Program-made: the position numbers and the translations under genes
DNA from: a bacterium
GTDB taxonomy: Bacteria > Planctomycetota > UBA1135 > GCA-002686595
Direction of reading: 5' to 3'
Assembly (NCBI GenBank): GCA_024228395.1
Contig: JAAETM010000155.1
Span: 1-32,692 of the forward strand
DNA: 32,692 nt
The notes under the pieces: model-generated
Told to the model about the DNA's origin: nothing
The model's input: only the letters and a program-made list of their open reading frames with translations
The model's database searches: none
Part shown: one piece after another, positions 19,417 to 28,095 of the stretch
How the letters are laid out: every line of letters begins with the position of its first letter
Position numbering within the stretch: the stretch's first letter is position 1

Positions 19417-19612
19417 GGGGAAGGCTCTGGCAGCCGATATTCAGAAATCAATGGTGGTCCTCGGCGATGGACCCAGGCCCACAGAATCCTCAGGTTCCAC
19501 GGGGCGCTCAGGATAGCAAGCCCGCGCCCCATTTGTAGCCCGACAGCCGGATAACCACGCTATTGTGGACCTGGGCACCTGACAGATTCATACGGTCCAA
19601 TCGAGCGCTGAT

Positions 19613-20188
19613 CTAGTCGCGGTCCCGCTGCCACTGCCATTTCACCTCTTGCGACCCAACACTGCAGACCGAGATGACGTGATGCTCTGTGATGTGCTGT
19701 TGGGCTAGGCGGGAGTGTTGTCCGTGGGTCAGGCGCAGACGATCGGGCTCCACCGGGCCGGTGAGGCGGCACTTTGAGAGTTCGGTGATGCCCTGGCCGG
19801 CGATTTTGAGGGCGGATTCCTTGGCGGTCCAAAGGCGGGTGAAGGCTAGGGCGTCCACTTCGCCGAGCAGCGCGCTTTCGCTTTTGCTGATCACGCGGTG
19901 CCAACCCGCCACCCGTGCCAGACGGATCGGTTCCACATCCACGCCGAGGGGATCGCGAGCGATGGCGACGGCAAGGCAATCGCGGCAGTGGGACTTGGAA
20001 ATGTGCCAGCCATCCCGCGCCAAGGGTTTGCCGCGGGGGTCTTTTTCAGGGACCCAAGGTGCCAGGTCCAATTGCGCCATAGCTTGTTCCAAGAGGTCTT
20101 GGGCGGCACTGCTTTTGGCCGCGCCCAGGTCGCACGTCGGCAAACCCTGCGCGGCTTCGAATCGGGCCATCAGAACCAGCACACTCAT
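19613..20188 (-). CDS. Sfp-type 4'-phosphopantetheinyl transferase
   Basis: 191 residues, short for the Sfp group but with all core motifs. WHISKSHCRD (residues 61-70) takes the place of the usual SHS block. LGVDVEPI places metal ligands Asp84 and Glu86. LWTAKESALK (residues 119-128) is the WxxKEAxxK signature, with Lys123, Glu124 and Lys128. Such enzymes move phosphopantetheine from CoA to the serine of a carrier protein. The obvious partner is the ACP at 27769-28038 in the same gene run, which makes this the dedicated activating enzyme of the nested fatty-acid module. It lies between the VWA lipoprotein gene and oleB on the same strand. Confidence 0.9.
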   Translation of the reverse strand: MSVLVLMARFEAAQGLPTCDLGAAKSSAAQDLLEQAMAQLDLAPWVPEKDPRGKPLARDGWHISKSHCRDCLAVAIARDPLGVDVEPIRLARVAGWHRVISKSESALLGEVDALAFTRLWTAKESALKIAGQGITELSKCRLTGPVEPDRLRLTHGQHSRLAQQHITEHHVISVCSVGSQEVKWQWQRDRD

Positions 20189-20231
20189 GCGCTGATTCTA
20201 CACCAGTCCGCGGACGCGTGGGGGAGAAGGC

Positions 20232-22583
20232 TCAATTGCCGGGGACGGCGCGCAGGGGATCATCGTCCTTCCATAATACGGGGACCGAGTCTGCGCCCGC
20301 CGTGCCCGTTCCCGCGGTCAGCGAAGTGCCGTCGGGGAATAGCCGCAGGCCGGCCATGGTTTCCGAACTTCCGGTGCCCAGCGATCCGTCCTCGATCAGG
20401 AATCCGGTGAAGTTGTAGCTGGGCATGAACAATCCATTGGAAGCCAGGCGCCAGTAACAAAGGTCCGTGTCCCCGCGTGCGTTGGTGCGAGTGCCGCCCG
20501 CGAGCAAACTGCCGTCGGCCATGGTATGCAGGTGGGATGCGCTCGAGGTTACACCAAAGAGTGTGAAGGGGTCCGAGGTCAGGCTACTGCCCAGGGCGAC
20601 CAGTCCCGTTTGAAAGTTGGGGTTGGTGGCGTTGCCGAAGAAACCCATGTCGGGCGTGCCATCGGGCAGGACCCGCCAGAAAGCAGCGCGCGGAACGCTG
20701 GAGCCCAATGGGGTCACTTGGCCTGCGACCACCACTTGCCCCGAGTCGGAAAGCTGCACATCAAGGCCCATACCAGGACCCGAACCTGCGAAGGTTCCCT
20801 GTCCAACGACAATGCCATTGCTGTCGAAGTTCGTGTCCAGGTCGCCGTTTTCCAACACGTGAACCAGCATGAGGTCCATGCCAGCGGAAGTGGGGTTGTA
20901 ACCACGTCCTGTGTAATAAACACCACCGGCGCCGTCGATGCAGATGGCCTCAGGGTGGTCCGATGCGCCCGAACCGAGCTTGGTGCCCGCGTTGCCAAAG
21001 GTGCCGTCGAGAGCAAGGCTGGTGGGGTCAAATCGCCGCAACATGGTGCGCGTGGTCGGGGCCTCTCCCCATTGGGAGAGGACCCAAACCCCACCCGTGT
21101 TTGATATTGCCAGATCCCGGCCGCTTTCCCGCATGCCGGCCACTTCCTGAATCAACACCGATCCGATCCAGTTTCCGTTGCCATCCCAATGGGCCAATGC
21201 CATATGGCTGTCCGAGTCGGCCACGTGATCACGGGCGTCGATCAGGCCAAAGATAGATCCATCGGTGGTGCTGCGGATCTTCACGGGCGTTAAGAAGTCG
21301 TAGCCGCTGATCGCGTTGAGCGCGTATTGACCGTTCGCACCGAAGCCCAGGTCTGCAGCCAGATCGTCCCGCACCGAATGCAGCGCGATACCCTGGCTCA
21401 CATCGCCCGGTCCGCTTTGGATAGCGAACAGCAACGATTTGTCGTCGATTCCCCCGATGATGTGAGTCCACTCGGCAAGGCCGTCGGTCGCGGGGCTCTC
21501 CAGGGCCTCCACAAACCCGGCTCCACCCGAGAAGTACTCGGGGGTAAAAGTGTAGTCTGCGGAGGCGCTGGATCCGTTGCGCGACGCTTGCACCGTGAGT
21601 GTGCGCTGGATCGTGCTATGCACCTTGGGAGAAATGTAGCCCACCAGGTAAAAACTATTCGCCAGGTCGCGCACATAGTTGCCCACTTGGCCAAAGGCCT
21701 GGGTCAGGTTGGACAGGTTCTCGGCCAGCAGCCAGCCGTTGGGACCGATGTTTGCCAGTGTTGCGGTGTCGATCTCGGAGCCGACTCCAATGGCCTGCAT
21801 GTTGTAGCGGTTGGGACTGGCTTCCACGAAGTCGGCCACATCCTGGGCCGAGTACAAACCTGCCTGGTCCGTGCCGTCGGTAAACGTCACCAGGGTCAAT
21901 GACTGGAACTCGGCGACCGACTGGGTGGTGCTGAGTGCATCGTCCAAAGTGGCCAAGCCGTCCAGGATCGCACCGTACAGATTGGTGGAAGTGGACGTGA
22001 CCTGGATCAGGTTCACGTTCTCCACGGCTTCGGTGAGCAGGGCAGCATCGTTGGTGAAACCCAGGGGCGTCAGGTTGTTGAGCAGTGCGGGCGCGATGTC
22101 CAGTCCTCCAAAGAAGAAGGAAATGGCCAGGTAGTTTTCCTCCGACTGGGTGACCACGTTGATGAATTCCAGGGCCGCGTCAATTTCCGATTGTTGGCCT
22201 TGTGGCGTTTGCGTTACACTGCCGGACAGGTCGAGAAGCAGGTGGGAGAAGGATCGAAAGATCCGCGGCCTGGGCAGCAATTGCTGTTGACTTTCGGTGG
22301 GGGAAACCAGCTGGGTATCTTCGAATAGCTGGAAGTTTGCACTGGTCAAGCCCGCAACGGGGTCATCGTTCTCGTCGAGCACCTGTACCAGCACGGACAT
22401 GCGTCCCGGCAAGTCGATGCTCAGGGGGTCGCCCGTTCCGCCAGCGTTCACGATTTGGTTGGGTTCGCCAGATCCAGAGTTGGATCCCGAGTTGCTGCCG
22501 AACGGGTTGCCATGCCCGCAGCCGGAAAGGATGACCAGGGCCGCCGCAGCGACACAGGTGAGGGTGGAGCGTAACTTGAGCAT
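20232..22583 (-). CDS. VWA-domain lipoprotein with delta-60-type repeats
   Basis: 783 residues from the ATG at 22583. This start gives a clean lipoprotein signal (MLKLRSTLTC, then LVILSGC with Cys22). The longer frame start at 22784 gives an implausible polar leader. After a Gly/Ser linker, a strand-rich stretch (QVLDENDDPVAGLTSANFQLF) leads to a von Willebrand A domain with MIDAS motif DLSGS at residues 118-122. The C-terminal half has repeats such as DGTFGNAGTKL, GDLDTNFDSNGIVVG and DGTPDMGFFG, matching the delta-60 repeat pattern of bacterial surface proteins. It probably sits on the outer face of a membrane. No link to lipid synthesis is evident, so it may simply have inserted into the run. 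FabI-like and PPTase genes flank it. Confidence 0.8.
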   Translation of the reverse strand: MLKLRSTLTCVAAAALVILSGCGHGNPFGSNSGSNSGSGEPNQIVNAGGTGDPLSIDLPGRMSVLVQVLDENDDPVAGLTSANFQLFEDTQLVSPTESQQQLLPRPRIFRSFSHLLLDLSGSVTQTPQGQQSEIDAALEFINVVTQSEENYLAISFFFGGLDIAPALLNNLTPLGFTNDAALLTEAVENVNLIQVTSTSTNLYGAILDGLATLDDALSTTQSVAEFQSLTLVTFTDGTDQAGLYSAQDVADFVEASPNRYNMQAIGVGSEIDTATLANIGPNGWLLAENLSNLTQAFGQVGNYVRDLANSFYLVGYISPKVHSTIQRTLTVQASRNGSSASADYTFTPEYFSGGAGFVEALESPATDGLAEWTHIIGGIDDKSLLFAIQSGPGDVSQGIALHSVRDDLAADLGFGANGQYALNAISGYDFLTPVKIRSTTDGSIFGLIDARDHVADSDSHMALAHWDGNGNWIGSVLIQEVAGMRESGRDLAISNTGGVWVLSQWGEAPTTRTMLRRFDPTSLALDGTFGNAGTKLGSGASDHPEAICIDGAGGVYYTGRGYNPTSAGMDLMLVHVLENGDLDTNFDSNGIVVGQGTFAGSGPGMGLDVQLSDSGQVVVAGQVTPLGSSVPRAAFWRVLPDGTPDMGFFGNATNPNFQTGLVALGSSLTSDPFTLFGVTSSASHLHTMADGSLLAGGTRTNARGDTDLCYWRLASNGLFMPSYNFTGFLIEDGSLGTGSSETMAGLRLFPDGTSLTAGTGTAGADSVPVLWKDDDPLRAVPGN

Positions 22584-22780
22584 CGAGGAATCGCCAAGGG
22601 GTGTGGGCGCGTCAGCCTCCGAACCCCTCGTTCGGTGGGTGCCTGATGCGCCATGAGGACGATCGTGCCAAAGCCAATGACTCGAATTCGAGTGGTGCCC
22701 GTCCACTGGGTGGGAATTGGGGTTGGTTTCCCGGTAGCGGGGTATCGTGTTTGACACCGTATCCGCCTGACACCGTGTAT

Positions 22781-23593
22781 TCACTCAGGTGCTGTGGCCT
22801 TGCGCACCAGGTCCTGCTGGAAGTAACCCGAGCCCATGCCCGCGTCGACCACGATGCCCTGGGCGTTGATACCTGCGGCGCGCGGGGACAGCAGAAACAG
22901 GGCCGTCGAGGCCACCTCGTCGGTGGTCACACCCTTGCCCCGCATGGTGGCTTGTTCCCCGTAAAGATAGGCGTCGGCGTAACCTGGGATGCCGGCGGAG
23001 GAGCGTGTTTTCAAAAGGCCCGCGCGTACCGAGTTGACCCTCACCCCGCTCGATTCGCTCAGGGACTGGGCCAAGAATACCACGCTGGAGTCCAAGGCTG
23101 CCTTGACCGGGGCCATATAGCCGTAGTTCTCCGCCGCCATGGTGGTCGTCGAGATCGAGATGGTTACCAGGGAGGCGTCATCGGCTAGGCGCGGCCGCAG
23201 GGCATTCGCCAATTCCACGAAGGAAAAACAAGAGACCTGCATGGCTTCAAGGAAGTCCTTGCGCGGCGTTTCCACGAAGGGTTTGAAGCCGTCCTCGTAG
23301 TTGGCAAAAGCGATCGAGTGCACCACGCCTGCCAGGGGCGCGAAGGCCTTGAGCTTTTCGGCGAGCCTCGCGATTTGCTGTTCATCGCTCACGTCGCAAA
23401 TGAACACGGGGCAGTCGCCCACCAGCTTTTGGATCGACTCGCGGCGCTCTTCGGTGCGCACGCTATAGATCGGAATGGCACCCGCTTCCTTCAGACCCTT
23501 GGCGATGAAAAACGCCACACTGCGTTTGTTGGAAAGACCTGTGACCAGAACGTGCTTGCCAGCCAGCCCGAGGAAATCGCTTGCGGTGTCCAT
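22781..23593 (-). CDS. FabI-like enoyl-ACP reductase, one active-site tyrosine replaced
   Basis: 270-residue short-chain dehydrogenase of the FabI type, judged by HSIAFANYEDG (FabI usually HSIGFAPGDQ) and NYGYMAPVKAALD, which matches FabI NYNVMGLAKASLE. Tyr157 and Lys164 correspond to E. coli FabI Tyr156 and Lys163. In classical FabI the first tyrosine of the pair (Tyr146) lies ten residues earlier. Here the aligned block reads LVTISISTTT, so that position is Ile147. The N-terminus is VTGLSNKRSVAFFIA, a standard FabI dinucleotide-binding loop. Expected role: reduction of the trans-2-enoyl chain on the ACP. The substitution may mean altered substrate range or a different redox step. It follows the FabZ-like gene by 4 bp. 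Confidence 0.82.
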   Translation of the reverse strand: MDTASDFLGLAGKHVLVTGLSNKRSVAFFIAKGLKEAGAIPIYSVRTEERRESIQKLVGDCPVFICDVSDEQQIARLAEKLKAFAPLAGVVHSIAFANYEDGFKPFVETPRKDFLEAMQVSCFSFVELANALRPRLADDASLVTISISTTTMAAENYGYMAPVKAALDSSVVFLAQSLSESSGVRVNSVRAGLLKTRSSAGIPGYADAYLYGEQATMRGKGVTTDEVASTALFLLSPRAAGINAQGIVVDAGMGSGYFQQDLVRKATAPE

Positions 23594-23597
23594 GGTG

Positions 23598-24050
23598 TTA
23601 TTCGGCCAGGGCCAACACGCAGTTCAGGCGTGCAACCGATCCTTCGGGGCCGGTGACCTTGGCGCGGATGTAACGCGCGTTGGAAAGGGTTTCTGTGAGT
23701 TCGACCCTGGTGGTGAGGGTCATGCCCGGTCTGACCATTCGGCGGAAACGCGCGTCCTCGACCTTGGTCAGCACGGGCATGCCGCCGGTCAGGCCTGCAC
23801 GGTTTTCGGTGGTGTAGATCAAAAGCGCGCCGCTCTGAAAGGTGTGCTCTTGGATCAAGACACCGGGCAGGATTGGATTGCCGGGGTAGTGTCCGCGGAA
23901 CACGCTCATATCCGGCTGCACGGTCCAGCAGGCTTCCAACCACGCAACGCCCTCGTCATCCACACCGCTACCGGTGACTTCGTCCACGAATAGGAACGGA
24001 TCCCGGTGAGGTAGCAACTCTTCAATGCCTTGGCGGTCGAGTGTGAGCAT
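23598..24050 (-). CDS. FabZ-like (3R)-hydroxyacyl-ACP dehydratase
   Basis: 150-residue single hot-dog domain. The FabZ active-site block is present as FRGHYPGNPILPGVLIQEHTFQ. His54 and Glu68 fall at the residue numbers known for the catalytic pair of E. coli FabZ. The opening LLPHRDPFLFVDEV is also the family's usual start. It should remove water from 3-hydroxyacyl-ACP to give trans-2-enoyl-ACP. It lies between the ketoreductase (3 bp gap) and the FabI-like reductase (4 bp gap), so the full reductive half of an elongation cycle is encoded in one block. The tail of the block (EHTFQSGALLIYT instead of EAMAQAGGIL) is unlike housekeeping FabZ and suggests a specialised substrate. Confidence 0.88.
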   Translation of the reverse strand: MLTLDRQGIEELLPHRDPFLFVDEVTGSGVDDEGVAWLEACWTVQPDMSVFRGHYPGNPILPGVLIQEHTFQSGALLIYTTENRAGLTGGMPVLTKVEDARFRRMVRPGMTLTTRVELTETLSNARYIRAKVTGPEGSVARLNCVLALAE

Positions 24051-24053
24051 GGG

Positions 24054-24785
24054 TTACAGGCCTCCGGTGACTTCCAAAACGGAGCCGGTGATGTACGCGG
24101 CTTTGTCGGAGGTCAGGAACAGCACGGCGTCGGCCACCTCGGCGGGTGTTCCAAAGCGGCGCATGGGCACGCTGCTCTTGTATTGCTTTTTGAGGTCTGC
24201 GTCCAAGTTTGCCAGCAGGTCGGTTTCGATGAAACCGGGACTGACGCAGTTGACCGTGATCTTCTTACGCGCCACTTCCTTGGAAAGGGAACGCATGAGG
24301 CCTACTTGGCCCGCTTTCGAAGCGGCGTAGTTGGCCTGGCCGGCAAAACCCATGCGACCCGAAGGCGAAGTCACGAACACGATGCGGCCCTGACGGGCGC
24401 GCATCATGTTGAGCACGGCGAATTTGCTCATGAAGAAACCGCCGGTCAGGTTGATGTCGATCACCTTCTGCCAATCGGACTGGTCCATCGTCGCCGCCAG
24501 GTTGTCCACGCGTAGCCCCGCATTGTTGACCAGGGCGGCCACGGGAATGTTCTCCAGGTCGTGCCAAAATGCGGCGCAAGTGTCGTGGTTGGACACATCG
24601 AACTTCGACAGGAACAGGCGCTCGCGCGCGTCTCCCACCATCTCGCGCAGTTCAGCTGCGGCTTCTTCGTTGCCCGCATAGGTGCAGTGCACGCGCGCGC
24701 CTTCGTTCAAATAAGCCAGCACCATGGCGCGGCCCAGGCCGCGGGTGCCGCCGGTGATGACGACGTGTTGATCTTGGAAGCTCAT
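24054..24785 (-). CDS. FabG-like 3-oxoacyl-ACP reductase
   Basis: 243-residue classical short-chain dehydrogenase. The cofactor loop is TGGTRGLGRA (residues 11-20), followed by NNAG at 87-90. The catalytic set is Asn112, Ser140, Tyr153 and Lys157 (YAASK). The C-terminus (DKAAYITGSVLEVTGGL) is typical of FabG. It reduces 3-oxoacyl-ACP with NADPH in the elongation cycle run by the ketosynthase and ACP encoded upstream. It is 12 bp downstream of the first CrtI-like gene and 3 bp upstream of the FabZ-like gene, so it is almost certainly part of one transcript. Length and motifs are ordinary; the specialised role is inferred from context. Confidence 0.88.
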   Translation of the reverse strand: MSFQDQHVVITGGTRGLGRAMVLAYLNEGARVHCTYAGNEEAAAELREMVGDARERLFLSKFDVSNHDTCAAFWHDLENIPVAALVNNAGLRVDNLAATMDQSDWQKVIDINLTGGFFMSKFAVLNMMRARQGRIVFVTSPSGRMGFAGQANYAASKAGQVGLMRSLSKEVARKKITVNCVSPGFIETDLLANLDADLKKQYKSSVPMRRFGTPAEVADAVLFLTSDKAAYITGSVLEVTGGL

Positions 24786-24797
24786 GGGGAGTCGGGG

Positions 24798-26282
24798 TTA
24801 GGGCAGCAGGGAAGCGAGGCGCGTATCCACCTTGTGGGCGCAGATAGCACCATAGTTGGCGGCTCCGAGCCAGCCGGACATGATGATTCCCACCGATCCG
24901 GTGTGATACAGACCCTCGATCTCTTCGGATAGCCCCATGGAGTACTGCAAACCTTCGAATTTGGTACCAAAGGAAGTGCCGCGTGGGTGGGCGGTGTAGA
25001 ACTGGAAGGAGAGCGGCGTGGCGCTTTCCACATGCTCGATCTTCTTCACGATGTCGGGCAGGTAGCCGGACAGGGCCTGAATCGTGTCCTGCTCCAGGTG
25101 CTCCTTGTTGCTGGCGTAGCTGGATTCATCCATGGCAGCCCAGTCCCCGAAGTTCGCGTTGGTCGAAGCCACGATTGTGTAGCGATCGCTGCCGGGCCGG
25201 CCTTTCGGGTAATAGAAGCTGTAGGTGCGGCTCTCGCCGTGCAAATCGCATAGGGCGTGGGAGTCGAAGGTGTCGCGCGTGGAGGTGAAGAACAGGTCGC
25301 TCATCCAGGGCAGGGTTTCCCCGACGCGCAGGCCCAGGTAGACCTGGCAGGAGGACGTGTTCAGGCGCACGCCTTGCGCGCCCGCGCAAAAACCGTCGCT
25401 GAAGTGATCCCAGCCTACCAGGTCGCCCATGGTGGAGAGTAGGTTGGCGTTGGAGATCACCACGCCCGCCTTGATAAAACGCTCGCCGATGCGCACGCCG
25501 GTCACGATTTTGTTTTCGACCACGATCTGATCGACCGAAGCGCGACCGAAAAGATCCACGCCACCGGTGCTCAAACAAGCACGCATGTCCTTGATCAATC
25601 CATCGGTGCCGCCCACGAAGGTGTACACACCCTTGGACATGAAGTTCGAGAACACGATGCCGTAACTGATCGCAGGGTCATCCAAGGACGATCCGTTGGC
25701 GTAACTGATCGGCTCCATCAGCAATCGATGAACGTCGTTGCGGCCGGGGAAGTACTCCTCGAACAACTCGCGTGTGGTGCGCCCGTCATCGTCATAGTAA
25801 TTCATGCGACGCAGGGTGTCGTAAAAACCCTCGACCTTGGCCGCATCGCAACCTAGCACCCGCACCAATTTGTCGGTGAAGTCCTCGCGTGTGAAGGTGG
25901 TGTCGAATTGGAATTGGGGGTTGTCGAAGCGCACCCCGTCCAGTTGCACGATGTTATTGGCGATCTCCGGGCTCCAGTACTTGCGGCAGGTCTTTTTCAT
26001 GCCGAAGGGGAAGCCGTGCAGGGAGATGTCGAAGATATGCCCGCCCGAACGTTTGAACCAGGTGGCCAGGCCTCCGAAGTTGTAGTGCTGCTCGAGCACA
26101 CACACGCTGTGGCCTGCGCGGCCCAGAATGTTGGCGGCGGTAAGCCCTCCGAGCCCCGACCCAATCACGACCACGTCGTATTCGGCCTTGACATTCTTGA
26201 GCGGGTCCGAGGTGCTGGTTTTTTTTCCTGCCCGGTGGCCGGTGAAATACGTCTTGTCGCGCGGGGATTCCGTATTGGACAT
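24798..26282 (-). CDS. CrtI/phytoene-desaturase-like FAD-dependent oxidoreductase (copy A)
   Basis: 494 residues. The FAD-binding Rossmann motif GSGLGG (residues 41-46) sits in YDVVVIGSGLGGLTAANIL and is followed by LEQHYNFGG. The C-terminal FAD block is YHTGSVGIIMSGWLGAANYG. This two-domain plan is that of carotenoid desaturases/isomerases and retinol saturase-like enzymes. A polar leader of about 34 residues precedes the first strand. No carotenoid genes are nearby. The gene is embedded among fatty-acid synthase genes, so the likely substrate is an acyl chain, perhaps on the ACP, and the reaction could be desaturation, saturation or isomerisation. It follows the second CrtI-like gene by 12 bp. 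The two proteins are clearly distinct in sequence, which argues for different steps or a heteromeric enzyme. Confidence 0.85.
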   Translation of the reverse strand: MSNTESPRDKTYFTGHRAGKKTSTSDPLKNVKAEYDVVVIGSGLGGLTAANILGRAGHSVCVLEQHYNFGGLATWFKRSGGHIFDISLHGFPFGMKKTCRKYWSPEIANNIVQLDGVRFDNPQFQFDTTFTREDFTDKLVRVLGCDAAKVEGFYDTLRRMNYYDDDGRTTRELFEEYFPGRNDVHRLLMEPISYANGSSLDDPAISYGIVFSNFMSKGVYTFVGGTDGLIKDMRACLSTGGVDLFGRASVDQIVVENKIVTGVRIGERFIKAGVVISNANLLSTMGDLVGWDHFSDGFCAGAQGVRLNTSSCQVYLGLRVGETLPWMSDLFFTSTRDTFDSHALCDLHGESRTYSFYYPKGRPGSDRYTIVASTNANFGDWAAMDESSYASNKEHLEQDTIQALSGYLPDIVKKIEHVESATPLSFQFYTAHPRGTSFGTKFEGLQYSMGLSEEIEGLYHTGSVGIIMSGWLGAANYGAICAHKVDTRLASLLP

Positions 26283-26294
26283 GGCGATGTGAGT

Positions 26295-27716
26295 CTAGGA
26301 GGGGGAGGCTCGCAGGGCGTGCGCGTTGGCCATTGCGATGCCGCTAAGCATAGCGCCCACGATGCCCAGAAAACCCTGGTCGGTGCCCATCAGGAAGAGA
26401 TTTTCCAATTCCGTGCTGCCGTCGGGGCTCTTGATGGGGCTGCCGTAGACTACACCGCGGGTGTGGCCGGTGAAACGATGGACAGTGCGCGGGGTGAAGG
26501 TGTCCACGAAGACCGTGTGCTCGCGGATGTCGGGGGCAAAGGGCAGGATCGCTGCGTGGCCCGCTTGCCAGGCGCTTTCCTTGGCGGCTGCGTACTCTTT
26601 GACCGCGAAATCGAACCACTTCTGCGGGTGGGCGCGCAGGGTCAAACGCAGGGATGGTTCGTGTTGGGGAACTTGATTGTCGTAATGGTCAGGACAGCAG
26701 ATGACACCACTTTGCACGTCGAAGGCGTCTTCTGGGGCCTCGTACATCAGGCGCTCGGCGCTGTTGAAGAAGGTGATAGTCTTGTCGTGGCCCAGTTCCA
26801 GGAGAGGCGTGTCCAGCAGGCTGATGCACTCCACAAACGTCATCTCGCCGCCGCACTTTTCCTCGCTGAACTTCTCCTCGAGCGGGTCGCCGCAGAGGGC
26901 CATCGTCTCCACCAAACCAGCGGAGGAAAGGATGCGGTCGGCTCGGATTTCGTGACCGCTGTCGAGCACCACACCGATCGCCTTGCCGTTTTCGTGCAGT
27001 ACCTTGGTCACGCCCTGGTGCATGTGAAGCTGACCGCCGAGTTCCCGGAATCGGTCGCGCAACAGGTTCAGGATTGTGCGCACCCCGCCTTGGGGACGCG
27101 CAAAACCCTCCTCGTAGAGGCTCTTCCAAAGCACCACAAAACTGCCCCATTCGATATCGTGGGGCGTGGGGGATCCGTAGTAAAGAATCGGCAGTAGCAG
27201 CAGGTCGACCAGGCGTTCGTCGGTCAGGTACTCGGCCAGGCGAGTGCGCGCGAAAACCGGTTCTCCGGCGGTGGGCAAGGTCGGGTAGTCAGCCAGGTAG
27301 GCGCTCAGTCGGTCAAAGCCGTCGATTTGGGAGGGAAACTTTTCCGCTACCTCGCCACGCAGCAACTGGAAGTCGTTGGAGAAGCGTAATTTGACACCGG
27401 GGAAGGCGCTCTCGGAAACCCACTGTTGCCCCAGATGTAATGCGTCGTACGGAATGCGCAACTGGCGCAAAATACGCGTTAGCGGCTTTCCACGCACGCC
27501 CTTGTCCACGTAGTTCGTGAGCGCGTGCAGACCCACATCGAAGGGCCGTCCGGCTTTCTTATAAAAAGAATTCAGCCCGCCCCAGAGGGCGTGCCGATCG
27601 AGTACGACCACGTTTTGATCGTACTGGGCCAAGCGAATGCCTGCTGCGAGGCCGCTCATGCCCGCTCCGATGATGAGGGTGTCGCAGTAGGAAGGAAGCG
27701 TCTGGCCCATGGTCAA
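26295..27716 (-). CDS. CrtI/phytoene-desaturase-like FAD-dependent oxidoreductase (copy B)
   Basis: 473 residues with the same overall plan as copy A. It has GAGMSG at residues 17-22 in CDTLIIGAGMSGLAAGIRLA, a conserved LDRHALWGGLNSFYKKAG block, and a C-terminal FAD-closing block LMGTDQGFLGIVGAMLSGIAMANAHA. Copies A and B share only the family framework, so they are old paralogues, not a recent duplication. It is placed between the ACP (52 bp upstream) and copy A. The expected activity is a flavin-dependent redox change of a long, probably unsaturated, hydrocarbon chain. The true substrate is unknown. A generic NAD(P)/FAD oxidoreductase is the conservative alternative label. Confidence 0.85.
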   Translation of the reverse strand: MTMGQTLPSYCDTLIIGAGMSGLAAGIRLAQYDQNVVVLDRHALWGGLNSFYKKAGRPFDVGLHALTNYVDKGVRGKPLTRILRQLRIPYDALHLGQQWVSESAFPGVKLRFSNDFQLLRGEVAEKFPSQIDGFDRLSAYLADYPTLPTAGEPVFARTRLAEYLTDERLVDLLLLPILYYGSPTPHDIEWGSFVVLWKSLYEEGFARPQGGVRTILNLLRDRFRELGGQLHMHQGVTKVLHENGKAIGVVLDSGHEIRADRILSSAGLVETMALCGDPLEEKFSEEKCGGEMTFVECISLLDTPLLELGHDKTITFFNSAERLMYEAPEDAFDVQSGVICCPDHYDNQVPQHEPSLRLTLRAHPQKWFDFAVKEYAAAKESAWQAGHAAILPFAPDIREHTVFVDTFTPRTVHRFTGHTRGVVYGSPIKSPDGSTELENLFLMGTDQGFLGIVGAMLSGIAMANAHALRASPS

Positions 27717-27768
27717 AGGAGGGTAGTGCAGGGCGCCGCAAGACGTGCGACACCTTGCTGAAATCGAC

Positions 27769-28038
27769 CTAGACGCCGATCTTTAGTTCTTTCTCTGCCA
27801 ATAGCGGCTCCAGGTAGTTGGCGCAGCTCTCGAGCGTGGCCAGCTCACCGTAGTTCTCCTCGGGAACCACAACGCCGTAGCGCTTGCGCAGTTCCATGAC
27901 GATGTCGAGGAAATCCATGGAGTCCAATTCGATTTGGTCGCGCAACAGATCCGTTTGGTTGAGACCGTCGAGCTCCGCGTCGGGGGCGATGGTGGCGATG
28001 ATGTCCTTGATAGCGAGGACGATGTCTTCCTTAGTCAT
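27769..28038 (-). CDS. Acyl carrier protein
   Basis: 89 residues, acidic and helical, the usual ACP size. The phosphopantetheine site is ELDSMDFLDIV with Ser40 (housekeeping ACPs read GADSLDTVELV). The changed residues around the serine suggest a specialised, not housekeeping, ACP. It carries the growing chain between the ketosynthase (57 bp upstream), the CrtI-like enzymes and the reductive enzymes, and is probably activated by the Sfp-type transferase at 19613-20188. The C-terminus extends about ten residues past the usual last helix (LLAEKELKIGV). Confidence 0.92.
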   Translation of the reverse strand: MTKEDIVLAIKDIIATIAPDAELDGLNQTDLLRDQIELDSMDFLDIVMELRKRYGVVVPEENYGELATLESCANYLEPLLAEKELKIGV

Positions 28039-28095
28039 CTCGATGGATAGGGGGGTAAGGGGAGGTTTTGTGAGGGTTAGAAGCTTGTGGCCGGA

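Noticed and set aside
22753..22776. GACACCGT repeated twice, 16 bases apart, near the FabI-like stop
   Set aside because: Only two short copies, partly inside coding sequence, so not enough to call an operator or repeat array.
25908..27197. Plus-strand open frame of 429 codons spanning both CrtI-like genes
   Set aside because: It crosses the junction of two well-supported minus-strand genes and shows no motif of its own.
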